A stretch of DNA of 64,000 nucleotides from positions 14,072,001-14,136,000 of the forward strand of contig OU612068.1 in NCBI GenBank assembly GCA_914767715.1. The letters are read 5' to 3'. The notes beneath the pieces were generated by a model that worked only from the letters and a program-made list of their open reading frames with translations, did no database searches and was not told the DNA's origin. Within the stretch, counting starts at the first letter, position 1, and every line of letters begins with the position of its first letter. This document shows positions 48,491 to 60,479 of this stretch, piece by piece. Made by a program: the position numbers and the translations under genes. This DNA is from Membranipora membranacea. Its lineage: Eukaryota; Bryozoa; Gymnolaemata; Cheilostomatida; Membraniporidae.

Positions 48491-48606
48491 TCACGTTAAT
48501 AATATTCGAACCATTACAGTCATTCCCTAGCCATGGGTATTCTCGTGTAGTACCTGAATATTGCAGCTACTCCAAATATTTTACTTAAATGAGAGTTTTG
48601 TTTTAA

Positions 48607-49722
48607 CGTGATATATCGCTTTTTAAAACTTTTTAATATTGTAATGCTGATCATGTCTAATAGTTATTTTCACAGTTGAAACCTCCCAAATATTTGACGT
48701 TGAGTCGCGTGACCTCTGGAAGTTCATTTTGGGGCAAAAAATGCCCTTTTTAAATTGTACCCACTGTGCCTTGTTTTTGAGGTATTTGATTAGTTTGTGC
48801 TTTCACCATATAGAGGAGGCATGGCACTAACTGAAGGAGTGACATTTTGGTGAAACTTTATGATTTTAGGCCTCCCTGTCTTCGAGACTTGAAATTGATT
48901 TTTGCAATGGTAATAGGGCCATTTCTGACCCCTCATTACATGCGACCCCAATAATGCAGAAACTAAAACTTCCAATTCATTATACCATTTTGGTCTTGTA
49001 CTGTCACTTCAATCAATAATCTTACCAACTTACAGATCCTGGTTGTCACAACTGTAACAGATAATAACCCAAATTTTAACTAATTTAGGTAAAAATTTTC
49101 CAGCCAAAAATCAGAAATTCAAAAAGAATGTCAGTCAAATTTGTTGTCAGCATGATGATCAACAGGAGATTGTCTAGGTTTTGATCGAAGCGATTGTTGA
49201 TTATGGCTTTACATCTTGAGATATGTGGATTTTTGTGGCTAAACCAGCTTTATTTGGTCCAAAACATGCACTATTTTTCAGCCAAAAAACTGAAAATAGG
49301 TTAAATAACATGTTATACACACTAGCTTTCATTCAACTAGAGAGTATTTCCGAGGTTTTGATCGTGGCGTTTGATGATAAATTCAGTAGTAGAGAAGTTA
49401 TGAGCATAAACATTTCTCTCTCCATGCTAAACAATCACCCAAAGAAGGTGATCCATTGTTGTACACAATGTGCTGTGCATGTAATACTGCTTAGATTTTC
49501 ATCACGCTTTTGCATAACGTAATTTACTGCATCATTTTGCCCATTGCTGCTTCTATGTTTTCAATGTATTTTAGTTAATGTACAATTAATCAAGTTAGGA
49601 ACATGCGGTTTGAAAAAAATTGCAATATTAAACATTAGTCAGACTACTGGCAACGTGTCAGTGAAGGAATTTTTGAGATGGAACAAGTAGTTCCTGAGAA
49701 ACTGAAAAGGCGATATATCACG
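48607..49722. mobile_element. 1.1-kb DNA element with TTAA flanks
   Basis: The ends are the inverted repeat CGTGATATATCGC, extended imperfectly by TTTT, and TTAA flanks both sides (48603-48606 and 49723-49726). A solo right end (ATATATCACGTTAA) sits just upstream at 48487-48500. The interior has a 99-codon plus-strand frame (49223-49522) without a recognised motif and two related copies of a GTTTTGATCG.AGCG segment. No transposase is seen. Confidence 0.75.
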
Positions 49723-49726
49723 TTAA

Positions 49727-50339
49727 TCTAAATACACAGAATTAAACTCTTTTCTTAGAATGGAAATAGTATCATAACATCATGCAGTTAGAACACTTAA
49801 CACAGGGGCTCATCTGAAATTGATCTGATTGGCTGTCCCTACTAGCATAAATTACATCGCCTGGGAAATCAACTTCTTTACAAAACTGCAGACAGTAATA
49901 AAATGCCTTCAACGCCGATGATTTGGGCTTTTCCAGAATGCTACTAGGGACTGGCTATTTTTGCAAGCCCATTGTTGGGCAAAAGAAAGCTAATAATGCT
50001 ATTCCAGATATGGAATTCAATGTCTAAATATCTTACATTGCAGCAGAAATGGCCTTGGGCGTATAGTTTGAGTTGGAATTGCAATTCAATTTCCAGCATG
50101 CAATAATTTGGACAGGCCTGGACATTAAATAAAATTACACTGGACCAATATGGATGGAGAAAATCTAAAGATGGACGGGAATGGGCATAATTTACTTGTG
50201 TGCCAAGAACCTCTTCTACCTGGTTTATTCAGTGTGATGTAAAAATGTGTGCAAAGCCTTTTATGACAACAATGTCCATCTAATTTAATCCTCTGTAGAA
50301 TTATACAATAACTCCTCCCCTGGCTCTCCTAACCAATCA
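49727..50339. other. Intergenic, nothing recognised
   Basis: No exon, RNA or repeat structure was seen in this stretch. Confidence 0.4.
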
Positions 50340-50650
50340 CCATGTTTCCATGTGAATTATGAGGTCGGCCTAGATTGAGCTGAGTTGTCACCTCGTTCTT
50401 GGCTCGATCTCAAAATACGCAGCCATTTCCATGTTAGAGCTGAGAAAAGAAACGTCAAAAAAGTCCACAGGGATTTGAACCCCGCCCTCCCGTGTCAGAG
50501 TCTTTGATGCTAACCGCTCGACCACGCCAGCTCGTGCTGATCATTGGTGCGAGCTAAACATATGAGCTCAGGGGGATCTTGGAGCCATCTCCATAGCTCG
50601 AAGACCCTCAAAATTAGCCTCAGGTCGACCTCGAAATTACCATGAGAATG
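50340..50650. mobile_element. Foldback element with a tRNA-like core
   Basis: Outer arms pair imperfectly: TTTCCATGTGAATTATGAGG near 50345 against the complement of GACCTCGAAATTACCATGAG near 50630. Inside, on the minus strand (about 50535-50461), TGGTCGAGCGGTTAGC resembles an A box and GGGGTTCAAATCCCTG is a perfect B box, with a run of T after it. A functional tRNA is unlikely, since the acceptor arms do not pair. Confidence 0.6.
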
Positions 50651-51507
50651 CAGTGATTTAGAAGCTATAACTCATAATAGAAACAACATACTGTGTTGTC
50701 ATTGGACAACGGAAATAATTAATTGTCTCTTGAAAATTTGCGGGTAATTTAAATTCATGGTGAAACTAGAAATGATCATTGTGAACTGAATAACCGAATC
50801 TTGCACACCAGCCAGCTGACTCTTATAAACTGCTGACTTCAGAAGGACAGCATATTGAGAGAGAATCGGGTAAGTAATTTGTAACTCATTATCTAACCTT
50901 ACTGATGAGTGCAGCATTGCGCAAGTGGCTCCGGCTTTGACTTGTTCTTTCTAGATCCAGTGCAAACCCCAAGAAGCGCTGAATTTCATCTTTTATTGGG
51001 TGCCCTCCACACTTGGTCTCAATAAATGCCACAAATGGTGAAGACTTAATTCAAAATGTAGCAAAATAGAGTAGTTATTAGCAATGTCAGCAAAAGCCAT
51101 TATTATGTTGAAAGGCCTTTCAGTATCAGTAGGTCTACTAGACTTTCCTCGCTGGTTTAGTGTATGTCGGTTCAGATTTTATTTCCGTTATCTTTCTCAA
51201 ATTTGACAGGGAAAAGTTAGTGAGTTATTCACAGATTGATTGATCAGTTTAGATAGGTGTTTTCATCGTTGTGATACTGATCATAGTGTATGGTCGCTGA
51301 CATATAATAGACAGTGATATATTTTTTAATCATAATGGCTATCTGTTTTCCTTATGATTGAATAGATGGCTACAATTATTCTTGTTGCAACCAAATGGGC
51401 TACTGATACAAATATGCTGGCAAAGTTCATGGATAAATTTTTGAATTGTCTTCTGTAGTCCGGGCAAAACGTATATGAAACAAGTTAAACTTTGTTAAAG
51501 CTCCTAC

Positions 51508-52858
51508 CCTAAAAACAAAACACCATCTACATACAAGGATTACCGGCCTATCAGCTTATTATTCCAACTCGGCAAACTACTGGAGGAAGTAATTATATCC
51601 AAAATGAAATCTCACCTAGCAGAAGTACTTAACGCTAATCAATATGCCTACCAACAGAAACTCAGTACCACCGATGCAATACTGCAGTTGATAGATGACT
51701 GGACAAATACTAATGTGAAACTAATACAAAATGCATGCCTTGATTTTTCCAAAGCCTTCGATAGGATGCAGCACCCCATACTGATATATAAAATGAATCA
51801 TCTTGGTTTTAACGCTAATGTCATTGCCTTAGTAGAAAGTTTTTTGGAGTCAAGACAACAATGTGTAAAATACTGTAATAATTTTTCTGACTACAAACCC
51901 ATTCAAGTAGGTGCCCCTCAAGGAACCAAACTGGGCCCCATCCTTTGGCTAATTTATGTTGATGACTTAAAATCTTTTGATTATGATACAAAATGTATCA
52001 AATATGCTGATGATACAACCTTTTATAAGCCTATCATTGATCCATCCACTGAGAACATATCTGATGCAATACTGTTAGCAAACACCGGTCTGAACAAGAC
52101 AACATGATTTTGAATTCTAGCAAAACTGTGATACTGAATGTAGCTTTTACAAACAAACCTGCTATGCACCTTGGTATATCCTATGGAGATGATAACCTCT
52201 TTATCTCTCCCTCTGAGCATACCAAGTTTTTAGGCGTATTCATAGACAACACACTAACTTTCAGCAATCATGTTGACTATATTATATCTAAATGCTCTCA
52301 ACGATTATACTTGATGAGACTGCTAAAACGCATGGGCATGGATAGTGATGGCCTCAGAACCTTCTATATAGCTAACATTAAGTCTATAATCTCCTACGCC
52401 TGCCCTGCATGGTATAATCTACTATCAGACACCGATAAAACACGACTCGAGAGGATCCAGCGCTCTGCTACTCGGATTGTGCTGCCATTCTCTGACAACT
52501 ACGAGCAGAGGCTGGACCATCTAGCACTGCCACCCATCACAACATTCCTGCACACCACTTGCAGTGAACATTTCACTAGAATAGCTGACAACGATAATCA
52601 CCCCTTGAACTCTCGTATTAAAATAAACACAAACAGAACATCTGCTCGTAGAGCAAAAATAGATAAATATAGGCCATCCAAGTGTAGAACAACCAAAAGA
52701 CAAAATACCTTTTTTGAATTTTATATGCGATTTTTTAACTAATGCAGCTCAGACTCCTTTTATTTTTATTTTTCCATCTATGTGCCGTACATTCGATGCT
52801 ATCAACCTATCACAGGATGGATATTAGAATTTAGGCAATAAACAAACTTCAAACTTCA
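51508..52858 (+). mobile_element. CR1/Jockey-like LINE, 5' truncated, one frameshift
   Basis: The first frame begins in RT (TYKDYRPISLL), with CLDFSKAFDRMQHPIL and IKYADDTTFY, and stops at 52105-52107. The second frame (52104-52742) carries the downstream thumb region (SPSEHTKFLGVFID; ACPAWYNLL; LERIQRSATRIVL). A small deletion lies at the frame change. Downstream are an AATAAA and a (TTAC)n tract at about 52893-52935, which may be the tail. Confidence 0.85.
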
Positions 52859-52892
52859 TACCTCCTTTGTCTATAATTCATGTCCAATCTTA

Positions 52893-52896
52893 CTTC

Positions 52897-52934
<38 letters not shown>

Positions 52935-52935
52935 G
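52893..52935. repeat. (CTTA)n microsatellite
   Basis: About ten tandem CTTA units, 35 bases after the LINE end. Confidence 0.9.
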
Positions 52936-53173
52936 ACTATTATTATGACAATTGCAGTCTTAGATAGACCAATTATCTCTCATCTCTTTTGTGGTTCAAA
53001 GGTATGAAAGTCATTTGATGATTAAGGCTATTGTAGAGAGTGTGTAGCTTATGTCTATAATTCCTAATTTTGTTCCTGTCATAAACAATTTAATAATTAC
53101 TTTTAGGTTTGTGGACTTGATTGTACAGTGAACGTGCTGATTTAAGAACTGCCTTAGTCAACGGTAATTTACA

Positions 53174-56100
53174 ATGGCATCAAATCCTTCAAAAACGTCC
53201 GATGAAGGTGATGCTTATGCCGATATTGATAAACATGTGGTAAAGGCTCCTGCAAGACTGAAGGGATTTCTTTCAGGTAGGTTTTTTTAGCAGTAAAATT
53301 GCAAATATGTTTCAATATTTTAATCAATATAAATCATATTAATCACTGTTTATGCTTGTGGCCATCATCCCAGCAAACATGCAAGATTCCCAATACTGTT
53401 ACAATATTGGGAGTCTGTTTGCTAGAGTCAAAATATTTATTGAATATTGTAAGGAAACTTTTTAAGCTTTGCAAACAAGTTGTTGACCAATATTTGGTTA
53501 AATATTGAGCAAATTCAGGAAATATTTATCAACAGTATGTAATGATTATTGCATTAAAATATAATCATGAATATTTGTGCGATATTGAGGAAATATTGGC
53601 ACATTGCCTTTGCGAAAACTTGTCTCACAATATTGGGACAATATTGTTTCACGATATTGTATGTATCATGTATCATGTTCTAACCATATTATTTGCGAAA
53701 GCTTGTCTCACAATATTGGGGCAATAATGTTTCACAATATTGTATGTATATTGCATCATGATCTAACCAAATTATTTGTGAAAACTTGTCTCACAATATT
53801 GGGACAATATTGTGAAACAATATTGTATGTATATTGCATCATGATCTAACCAAATTATTTGTGAAAACTTGTCTCACAATATTGGGACAATATTGTGAAA
53901 CAATATTGTATGTATATTGCATCATGATCTAACCAAATTATTTGTGAAAACTTGTCTCATAATATTGGGACAATATTGTTTCACGATATTGTATGTATAT
54001 TGCATCATGATCAAACCATATTATTTGTGAAAACTTGTCTCACAATATTGGGACAATATTGTTTCATAGTATTGCATGTATATTGCTTTATGATCTTATC
54101 ATGAATACATATACAATATTGAGGTAATATTGAAGCATTGCCTTTGCAGAAACTTTACTTGCAACATTGAAACAATATTGGTTCAAAATATTGAATGATT
54201 ATTGCATTTTAATATAATCATGAATATATGAGCAATACTAAGGTAATACCATAGACTTAATATACTCCCTAGACAGGCCAATAAGCATTCAGTACTGTCC
54301 CACTTAAAGGGCAACCAAGGTTTCAAACAACTTCTCATTGATGGCCATTGATTAATAGCAGATTGCACCTTCTGCATGGGGAAAAAGACAAAATATAATT
54401 CGGATGATTATTCAGCCAGAATTCTTGTGAAACATTTCTTCCATCTGGTACTCAAACTCAGCTAAAAGAGAATACCACACATAGCAGTTTCCTGTTCCTG
54501 TTATTATTTAGCCTGTGCTCTATAATTATTACAGCAAAGTCTTGAAACCTCTCCTAAACTGAAGTGTTACCCAGCTTAGAGTCAGCAACTATTTTGAGTT
54601 TTGCATCGCGTAATGCACAAAGCTGATGCTGCGCAGCACATTATTTGCTACCCACTAATACATTGCTGCGAAACCTTGGTTGCCCCATGACATGACGTAA
54701 TTAGTTTGTGCAGTGAGTCATAATTTGCTGTATATCTATCAATGAAATAATGTAAAAAATCAAGGGAGGCTGGGCATGATATCAGCTCCTGTCCAGCCCC
54801 GTATTATTCTATCACAAAGAAAATTGGTGAGTGTATGCAAAAGACCTTCCCGCACGAGATGGTATTAAAAATAAATAATTTTTCTCTTAGGCGACTCCAG
54901 AACGAGAACTTTTTATGATAAGATACAATCATCAGCAAAAAAACATTGAAACCAATAGAGCCATTTACCCCCAGCACTTCCATCACTACTATTCAAATGC
55001 AAAGGATACCTACAACACAATATCACAAATACTTTGTTGGATGAGCCAGATCTAAGCACCACCACTACCACCATATGATCCTTGATTTCTGCAAAATTTT
55101 TCTTAGTTGTGACTGAACAAAACCAGGCTGCTCAGCTAGGATTGCTTGTTTACTGTATATTATATTGTCGCTCCACTCCATGAGGAAGAATAGATTGAAA
55201 ATTCAAACTGCAGATAGCTGTTGTTCCTGAGTACGTATGATGAAGCTAAGGTACTTGACATATAGATTGAAATTATTATACTTCAGTACTGAAGTCTGAA
55301 TCTAATGTCCTTTTCCGTGGCCATACTTATTTCTGCCAATGCCAGTAAGGTTCTTTGAGTTTATCAATGCGATATCGACGTCCACAGTGAGTGTCAATTC
55401 AAGTGATTGTTGTGGGGTAGACTTCCTGCAATGATCATTGATATTATTCTTATTGCTGCATTTACATTATTTTTATGCCATAGCTAATAATTTTGGCGGT
55501 CCCTGTACACATCTCTAGCTGCTCAAGGTACTGCAGCACACTTGACAGTGATTACTGTTTCATTGAAATTGTCCCCTTACAGAGGGATTGTTTAGTCATT
55601 GTGCCAAAGAGATTGTTGCTGTTCATGCTAATTCAAAAACTTCTCTGGCTGTCCAAATGAAAGGTACAGAAATGTTACTTTGTGGCCCAGACTGGGTTTT
55701 ACACTAATAGCCATTATTCATACTACTACCCTTACCTCACATGACAAAGATTTATTGCAGGTAGCCGAGGTTTGTGCTTGTGAGCAGCTGTGATGCATAT
55801 GAGCACGCAACTCTCAGTTGAATCAGCAATGACGATTTTTTTCAGCAACACTTTGTCGGCATCCTTGATTTTTTTTCCAGTTTCGAGAGATAATAGAATC
55901 GCTGCTTCCATCCCATTTCCTCAGATGATGACGTGTTTTGTTGCAATATCTTTTTTTTCTCCATGACTGTTTCTGTGTAATAGGTCGGGGAAGCCTGAAA
56001 TATTCTTGTTAGGTATTCTTTTATAGCAGAGTCCCTCGCATAACCATTAAAAGATTAGACTACAAATTTGGAAATTATATTTTAAACCCATTGGAAAGGC

Positions 56101-59100
56101 AATAACATACCAGAGTTGGTTCAGGACAGAACATTGTATGTCCTCCGTTATGACCAAATGAACTAGAGGGCGTCAATCCAGGCGATGGTGTGCATTCGCT
56201 ATCACTTATCAAATGTTCCTCTCCCGCCTTCAACTCATGCCTGTTATCACATCTGAATCTGACGCCGATTATTATTGACCATGCCAACATTTGATGGAAT
56301 ATTGAATTGATCATAATCTAAAAACTGTTGTGCAGGCAGGATGTCTAATCTCATTCTTTTCTGTAGCAGAATAAAAAACCATACATAGCTACCACAGGGC
56401 TATCTGCAAAAATAGGCAGCAAGTTCATATTAAAAAAAATAAATGCCATAAATATGATGATGGTGGTGGTGCTTAGATCTGACTCATCCAACAAAGTATT
56501 TGTGATATTGTGTTGAAGGAATCCTTTGCATTTGAATAGTAGTGATGGAAGTGCTGGGGGTAAATGGCTCTATTGGTTTCAATGGTTATTTGCTGATGAT
56601 TGTATCTTATCATCGCCTAAGGAGAAGAATTATTTATTTTTAATACCATCTCGTGCGGAAAGGTCTTTTACATACACTCACCAATTTTCTTTGTGATAGA
56701 ATAATAAGGAGCTGGATAGGGGCTGATATCATGCCCAGTCTCCCCTGATTTTTCACATTATTTCATTGATAGATATATAGCAAACTATGACTTGCTGCCA
56801 TAGATTTAAAAACAGTTTTTAAATCTATGCTTGCTGCACAAACTAATTACGTCATGTCGCAGTATTTAAGTGGGATACATTATGATCAGTGAAGCATAAG
56901 CATTGTCCTGTCTAGGGAGTATATTAAGTCTATGGGTAATACTGGCGCATCGCCTCTGCAAAACCATCACTTGCAGCATTGGGAGAATATTAACTTGCAG
57001 TATTGAATGTATATTGCACCATGATATAACCATAAATAGTTGTACAATATCAAGGTAATACTGAAACTGAGACATTGCCTCTACAAAAAAATTTACTCAC
57101 AACACGTAAACAATAATATTTCAAGATTTTGAGTTGGAGTTATGGTTGCCCAAGTGTCAAATTCAAATGAAATTGAATAGTTTGATTGTTACCATGCTTT
57201 GAATAATGGACTAGAATCTGTTAGATGGTCTGATGCACGGGTGTTTCATAATGTCTTGATCACTGAATCTGAGTCAATTGAAACTTCATCTATGTACCCT
57301 ACCTTTTCACGCTCAATATTCACTATGGTTCCATGGGTCGATTTTGTGGTTCACATTTCGAATGGTTAGAATCCAGTGGATTCTATCCATTCCCATGATG
57401 GGAAAAAAATGAAAAGAATCTGCTGCGGCCGGGACCAGGACTTGAACCCCTCCCTCCCCTCCCCTCCCCTCCCCTCCCCTCCCCTCCCCTCCCCTCCCCT
57501 CCCCTCCCCTCCCCTCCCCTCCCCTCCCCTCCCCTCCCCTCCCCTCCCCTCCCCCCCCCTCCCCTCCCCTCCCCTCCCCTCCCCTCCCCTCCCCTCCCCT
57601 CCCCTCCCCTCCCCTCCCCTCCCCTCCCCTCCCCTCCCATGTAAAATAAGTCAGGGTAAGTAAATGGAAAGTTTGACAATTACAAACTTTAGAGTTACTG
57701 ACCCAGACCCATTTTTATTGCTAGGATTATGTCATTTTCATGTTCACATTGACTGGGATGGCTTTCTGGGATGGCTGACTGGGACAATTTATGAAGTAGC
57801 GATGGTGTTATCATTGAATTGCAGTGCTCAATCCAGGTTTTTTATTCATAATTTGATAACTTCCAAATGGACCTGGAGTTCAAAATTTGCAATAGATTTA
57901 ACGGCTTGTTGTGATCTATTTCTGCTTAGAATTTCTTTTTGAATGTGTTGTTGATCACAGGAGCTGCTGAATCTATAGTAATATCAAACTGAGCAAGTAT
58001 CAATAAGAAATAAGGACTGTTTATCTCATGCCGTATATGGCGCCTGACTAGGTCTATTAACCAGTCTATGGTGAAATCCCAATAGAAAACCAAATATTGT
58101 TATGTGATTCAAATTTGTTATATGAAGTTTGCCTTGGTTTTTTTCTTACAGTGGACAAGCTGCTGGAAGCAGCACAACAGCAACAGCGGCAGGATGACGA
58201 AACAGATGAAGTGTTTGAAAGAATGGATGAGCTAGAAGCGTTCATCAATTTAGAGCAGAAAATTTTTGAGAAAGCAGAGAGAGGGAAGTTGGTAAGTCTA
58301 TCATAGAGAGGGACTTTTCCCTTATGTTTCAGAGGCATAGAATGGTCACAGTTATACTTAAGTAGGAAGCACATAGAGGATGAAAACTGAATTTATTCTA
58401 AACAAACTGTTGAATAGGATGCGGGCGTCCATTAGCTGCTGACAGTCTTCTCTGGAATGTTTTCTCATATGTCAATTATGCCAGCTCGTATTTATTAAAA
58501 AATAATATTTCAAGCCAACCTCAAAACCTATGATTCGGGGTTAACATTGGAGTTGCACTGACACGGGAAAAAAGGAGACAATTCCTGACAATTGAGACCT
58601 TATTGCTGAACAAATACACTGAGTTTCGGATATAAAACTAAAATGTTATTTTCTTTTTAATATGATACTGTCTCATAAGGTTCAAGGTTGTTATTTAACT
58701 CCAAAATTTAATTAGAAAGTGCATCTGCATCAAATTTCATTGAAGAACTTTTTTGCACGCCAAAAAAACTATAAAATAAATAATTAGCCAATTGTATTGA
58801 TTTTTTCAGACCGAGGCGATGAGAGCCATAGGAGGATCATCTACAAGTGAGATGATCCGGCGTGTTATGCGCCACTATGGCAGTAGCCAACTATGGTGCC
58901 AGTTTTCGGGTCAGGGCCGCAGCGGCAAGAAAAAAATGGTGGAACAAAAGTTCTATTTCTGCCTCGGAAGTAAGTGGCTTTTCATAATTGTCTAAATGGG
59001 GTGTTTTAGGGCACAATAAATATATGAATATTTGCGTACCAAAGCAGCCAAGATGCTTTCAATATTAGCTTTGTAAGGAAGAACAGCAAATACAAAATGA

Positions 59101-59794
59101 GAATTAACCCTCAATCCTCTCATCCAATGTGGCGAACATCCCTTCAATGCACCTAGATAACATACTTTCTTGACCCAATGTACAGGAGGATGCAGAACCA
59201 GTCTTCAACTCAATTTATTGGTTTGACAGTCAAATCTAATTGATGGAGTCTGTAAGCTAATTTATGACATTTTCACGTTAACAATATTTCAATATCCTTT
59301 GTTTTAGGGGCAGTGCAGAGCACAGTAACGCCCACGCCCAACGAGAAGGCAATTCAACGCCAAGTTGGAGTATTCCTGGCCCAGGAAGGCCATGGAGCGA
59401 GAAAGGTAATGCAAAACGATGAAAGTATGTTTGCGATTGGGATCATGAACAATGCAGTCTGCCTAGGCAGCACATACCGAAATTCTGGTATTATACTGCT
59501 GTGAACTTTGATATATATTTTGGTCATTGATTTTCATTCTCTATTAATCGTTTGTGAGGTGCACATCCATTCTATTTCGCATCATGGCTGATACGAATTC
59601 TCTATGACAAGAGAAAACAGAGTTTGAGCGGGCAACTCCAACTTGCAGCTATTTCAAAAAATTATCTTCTAATTTATGATCAAACAAAAAATTAAGCTTA
59701 TGACTCATGTGATCTATAAATCTTGTTTTCCATGTATTTACAGAAGAAGGAGGAAACCAGCAGATTCGAACAAAGTGACAGCGACGAAGCTTAA
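53174..59794 (+). CDS. DUF4806-like domain protein, six predicted exons
   Basis: Exons are 53174-53276, 55583-55663, 58152-58291, 58810-58969, 59308-59405 and 59744-59794, all with GT/AG borders, giving 210 residues. The N-terminus is short and polar. Exon 3 is a Gln/Glu-rich helix (AAQQQQRQDDETDEVFERMD). Exons 4-5 hold a stretch with a GG turn, a basic helix and a strand-rich Lys/Gly segment (MIRRVMRHYGSSQLW; FSGQGRSGKKKMVEQKFYF) in the order seen in DUF4806 domains of invertebrate proteins, function unknown. The tail is acidic. Exon 2 (81 bases, phase 1 at both ends) lies inside a 2.7-kb mobile element, and leaving it out also keeps frame, so it may be a cassette or a false exon. Other exons are better supported. 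The domain call is from memory of its pattern. Confidence 0.7.
53369..54249 (+). mobile_element. Satellite-bearing element, copy B, left part
   Basis: Starts CCCAGCAAACATGCAAGATT, matches copy A for about 250 bases, then has about seven units of the 83-bp satellite with GTTTCAC in place of GTTTTAC, and a tail. It lies in intron 1 of the DUF4806-like gene and is cut by the 2.7-kb element. Confidence 0.75.
54308..54686. mobile_element. Short nonautonomous DNA element with TTAA flank (copy 2)
   Basis: The left end AGGGCAACCAAGGTTTC follows TTAA (54304-54307); the right end is the complement, GAAACCTTGGTTGCCC. It is a reversed copy of 1042-1410. The right-hand TTAA is lost. Confidence 0.7.
56799..56829. 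mobile_element. 31-bp palindromic micro-element, perfect 8-bp duplication
   Basis: The arms CATAGATTTAAAAAC and GTTTTTAAATCTATG are exact complements around one central base. CTTGCTGC precedes (56791-56798) and follows (56830-56837). The homologous left arm of the large inverted repeat (about 54711-54735) lacks the insertion and has a single related copy of the site. Confidence 0.85.
56943..57130 (+). mobile_element. Satellite-bearing element, copy B, right part
   Basis: Degenerate units with AATACTG, TGTATATTGCACCATGATAT and CATTGCCTCTACAAAAA continue the sequence cut at 54249. It ends near CACAACACGTAAACAATAAT. Confidence 0.6.
57360..57446 (-). repeat. tRNA-like/SINE fragment
   Basis: On the minus strand GGGGTTCAAGTCCTGG is B-box-like and is followed by GC-rich and T-rich sequence. 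The upstream (A-box) half is replaced by the CCCCT repeat. Confidence 0.4.
57447..57639. repeat. (CCCCT)n microsatellite, about 38 units
   Basis: Nearly pure pentanucleotide with one T-to-C interruption near 57553-57561. It lies within intron 2 of the DUF4806-like gene; the transcript carries the C-rich strand, the template strand is (AGGGG)n. Confidence 0.95.
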
Positions 59795-59826
59795 TTTCTT
59801 TTTTTTTAACTTTTAAAAACTTGTCA

Positions 59827-59832
59827 AATAAA
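59827..59832 (+). promoter_or_regulatory. Polyadenylation signal AATAAA of the DUF4806-like gene
   Basis: Canonical hexamer 32 bases after the stop codon. Confidence 0.7.
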
Positions 59833-60119
59833 ATTAATCATGTGAAAAACGCTTTGCAATTTATTCCACAGCAAAACAAATCCAAAGATTGAATGTGTTA
59901 ATATAAGTGTGAGTCAATACTACCAAAAATAATTCTTAGGACTATCTAATACCCGCTACACTTAGTTCATTTAAGATAACCTAAAGGTCTGTGCCCTCTA
60001 TGAATTGAATTGTATATAATCTTCATATTAGCCACCCAAATAACTGAAGGATGACAGCAGTCAACTTATGATATTGCATTAAATAACATGCTAACAATGT
60101 GCCCACCCACAATAAAGCC

Positions 60120-60310
60120 ACTGTGTACAGTATTGTAACAATTTTCAGACAATATTCCAGCAATGTTTTCATTGGAACACGATAGGTAATATTGAGATCA
60201 AATCTAAATAATATTCATGTGAATATTGTAAAACATATTGTAGCAATATTCCAACAATATCTCATTGACAGAAGAAAACATATTGTTGTGACCATATCCT
60301 CACAGTATGT
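60120..60310. repeat. Degenerate AATATT-rich repeat
   Basis: Several CAATATT(C/G) words spaced at 30-50 bases, related in composition to the satellite element but without clear unit alignment. A similar patch lies at 62170-62550. Confidence 0.45.
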
Positions 60311-60479
60311 TGCGCCATGAATGTACGTAGGTCTGTAATGTAACTAGATTCAGGCTATTTAGCGAGGTATTCATCCTGTCATTCTTATACACCAATGTCC
60401 CACACTCCTATATTTGGTGACAAATCACAAACCAGCTAGGGGGAAAAATGAGATCAGAACAACAACAGGAGTGAATAAA

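Larger units (their letters stand above)
54250..56934. mobile_element. 2.7-kb inverted-repeat element with 8-bp target duplication
   Basis: Both ends carry the same 28-base inverted repeat beginning CATAGACTTAATATACTCCC. The flanks are GGTAATAC at 54242-54249 and 56935-56942, identical. The inner arms (54688-55078 and 56455-56857) are long inverted repeats of about 80-90% identity by eye; the central 1.4 kb is unique and contains predicted exon 2 of the DUF4806-like gene. The left arm holds a TTAA-flanked insertion (54308-54686), the right arm a 31-bp palindrome (56799-56829). No transposase frame was found. Eight-base duplications occur in hAT and some other superfamilies; I cannot assign it further. 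Confidence 0.75.

Noticed and set aside
50461-50535. Candidate tRNA gene (CTG anticodon-like)
   Set aside because: Good B box but acceptor and anticodon stems do not pair well; it sits in a foldback element.
57376-57679. Pro/Ser-rich and Gly/Arg-rich open frames on both strands
   Set aside because: Both are translations of the CCCCT repeat.
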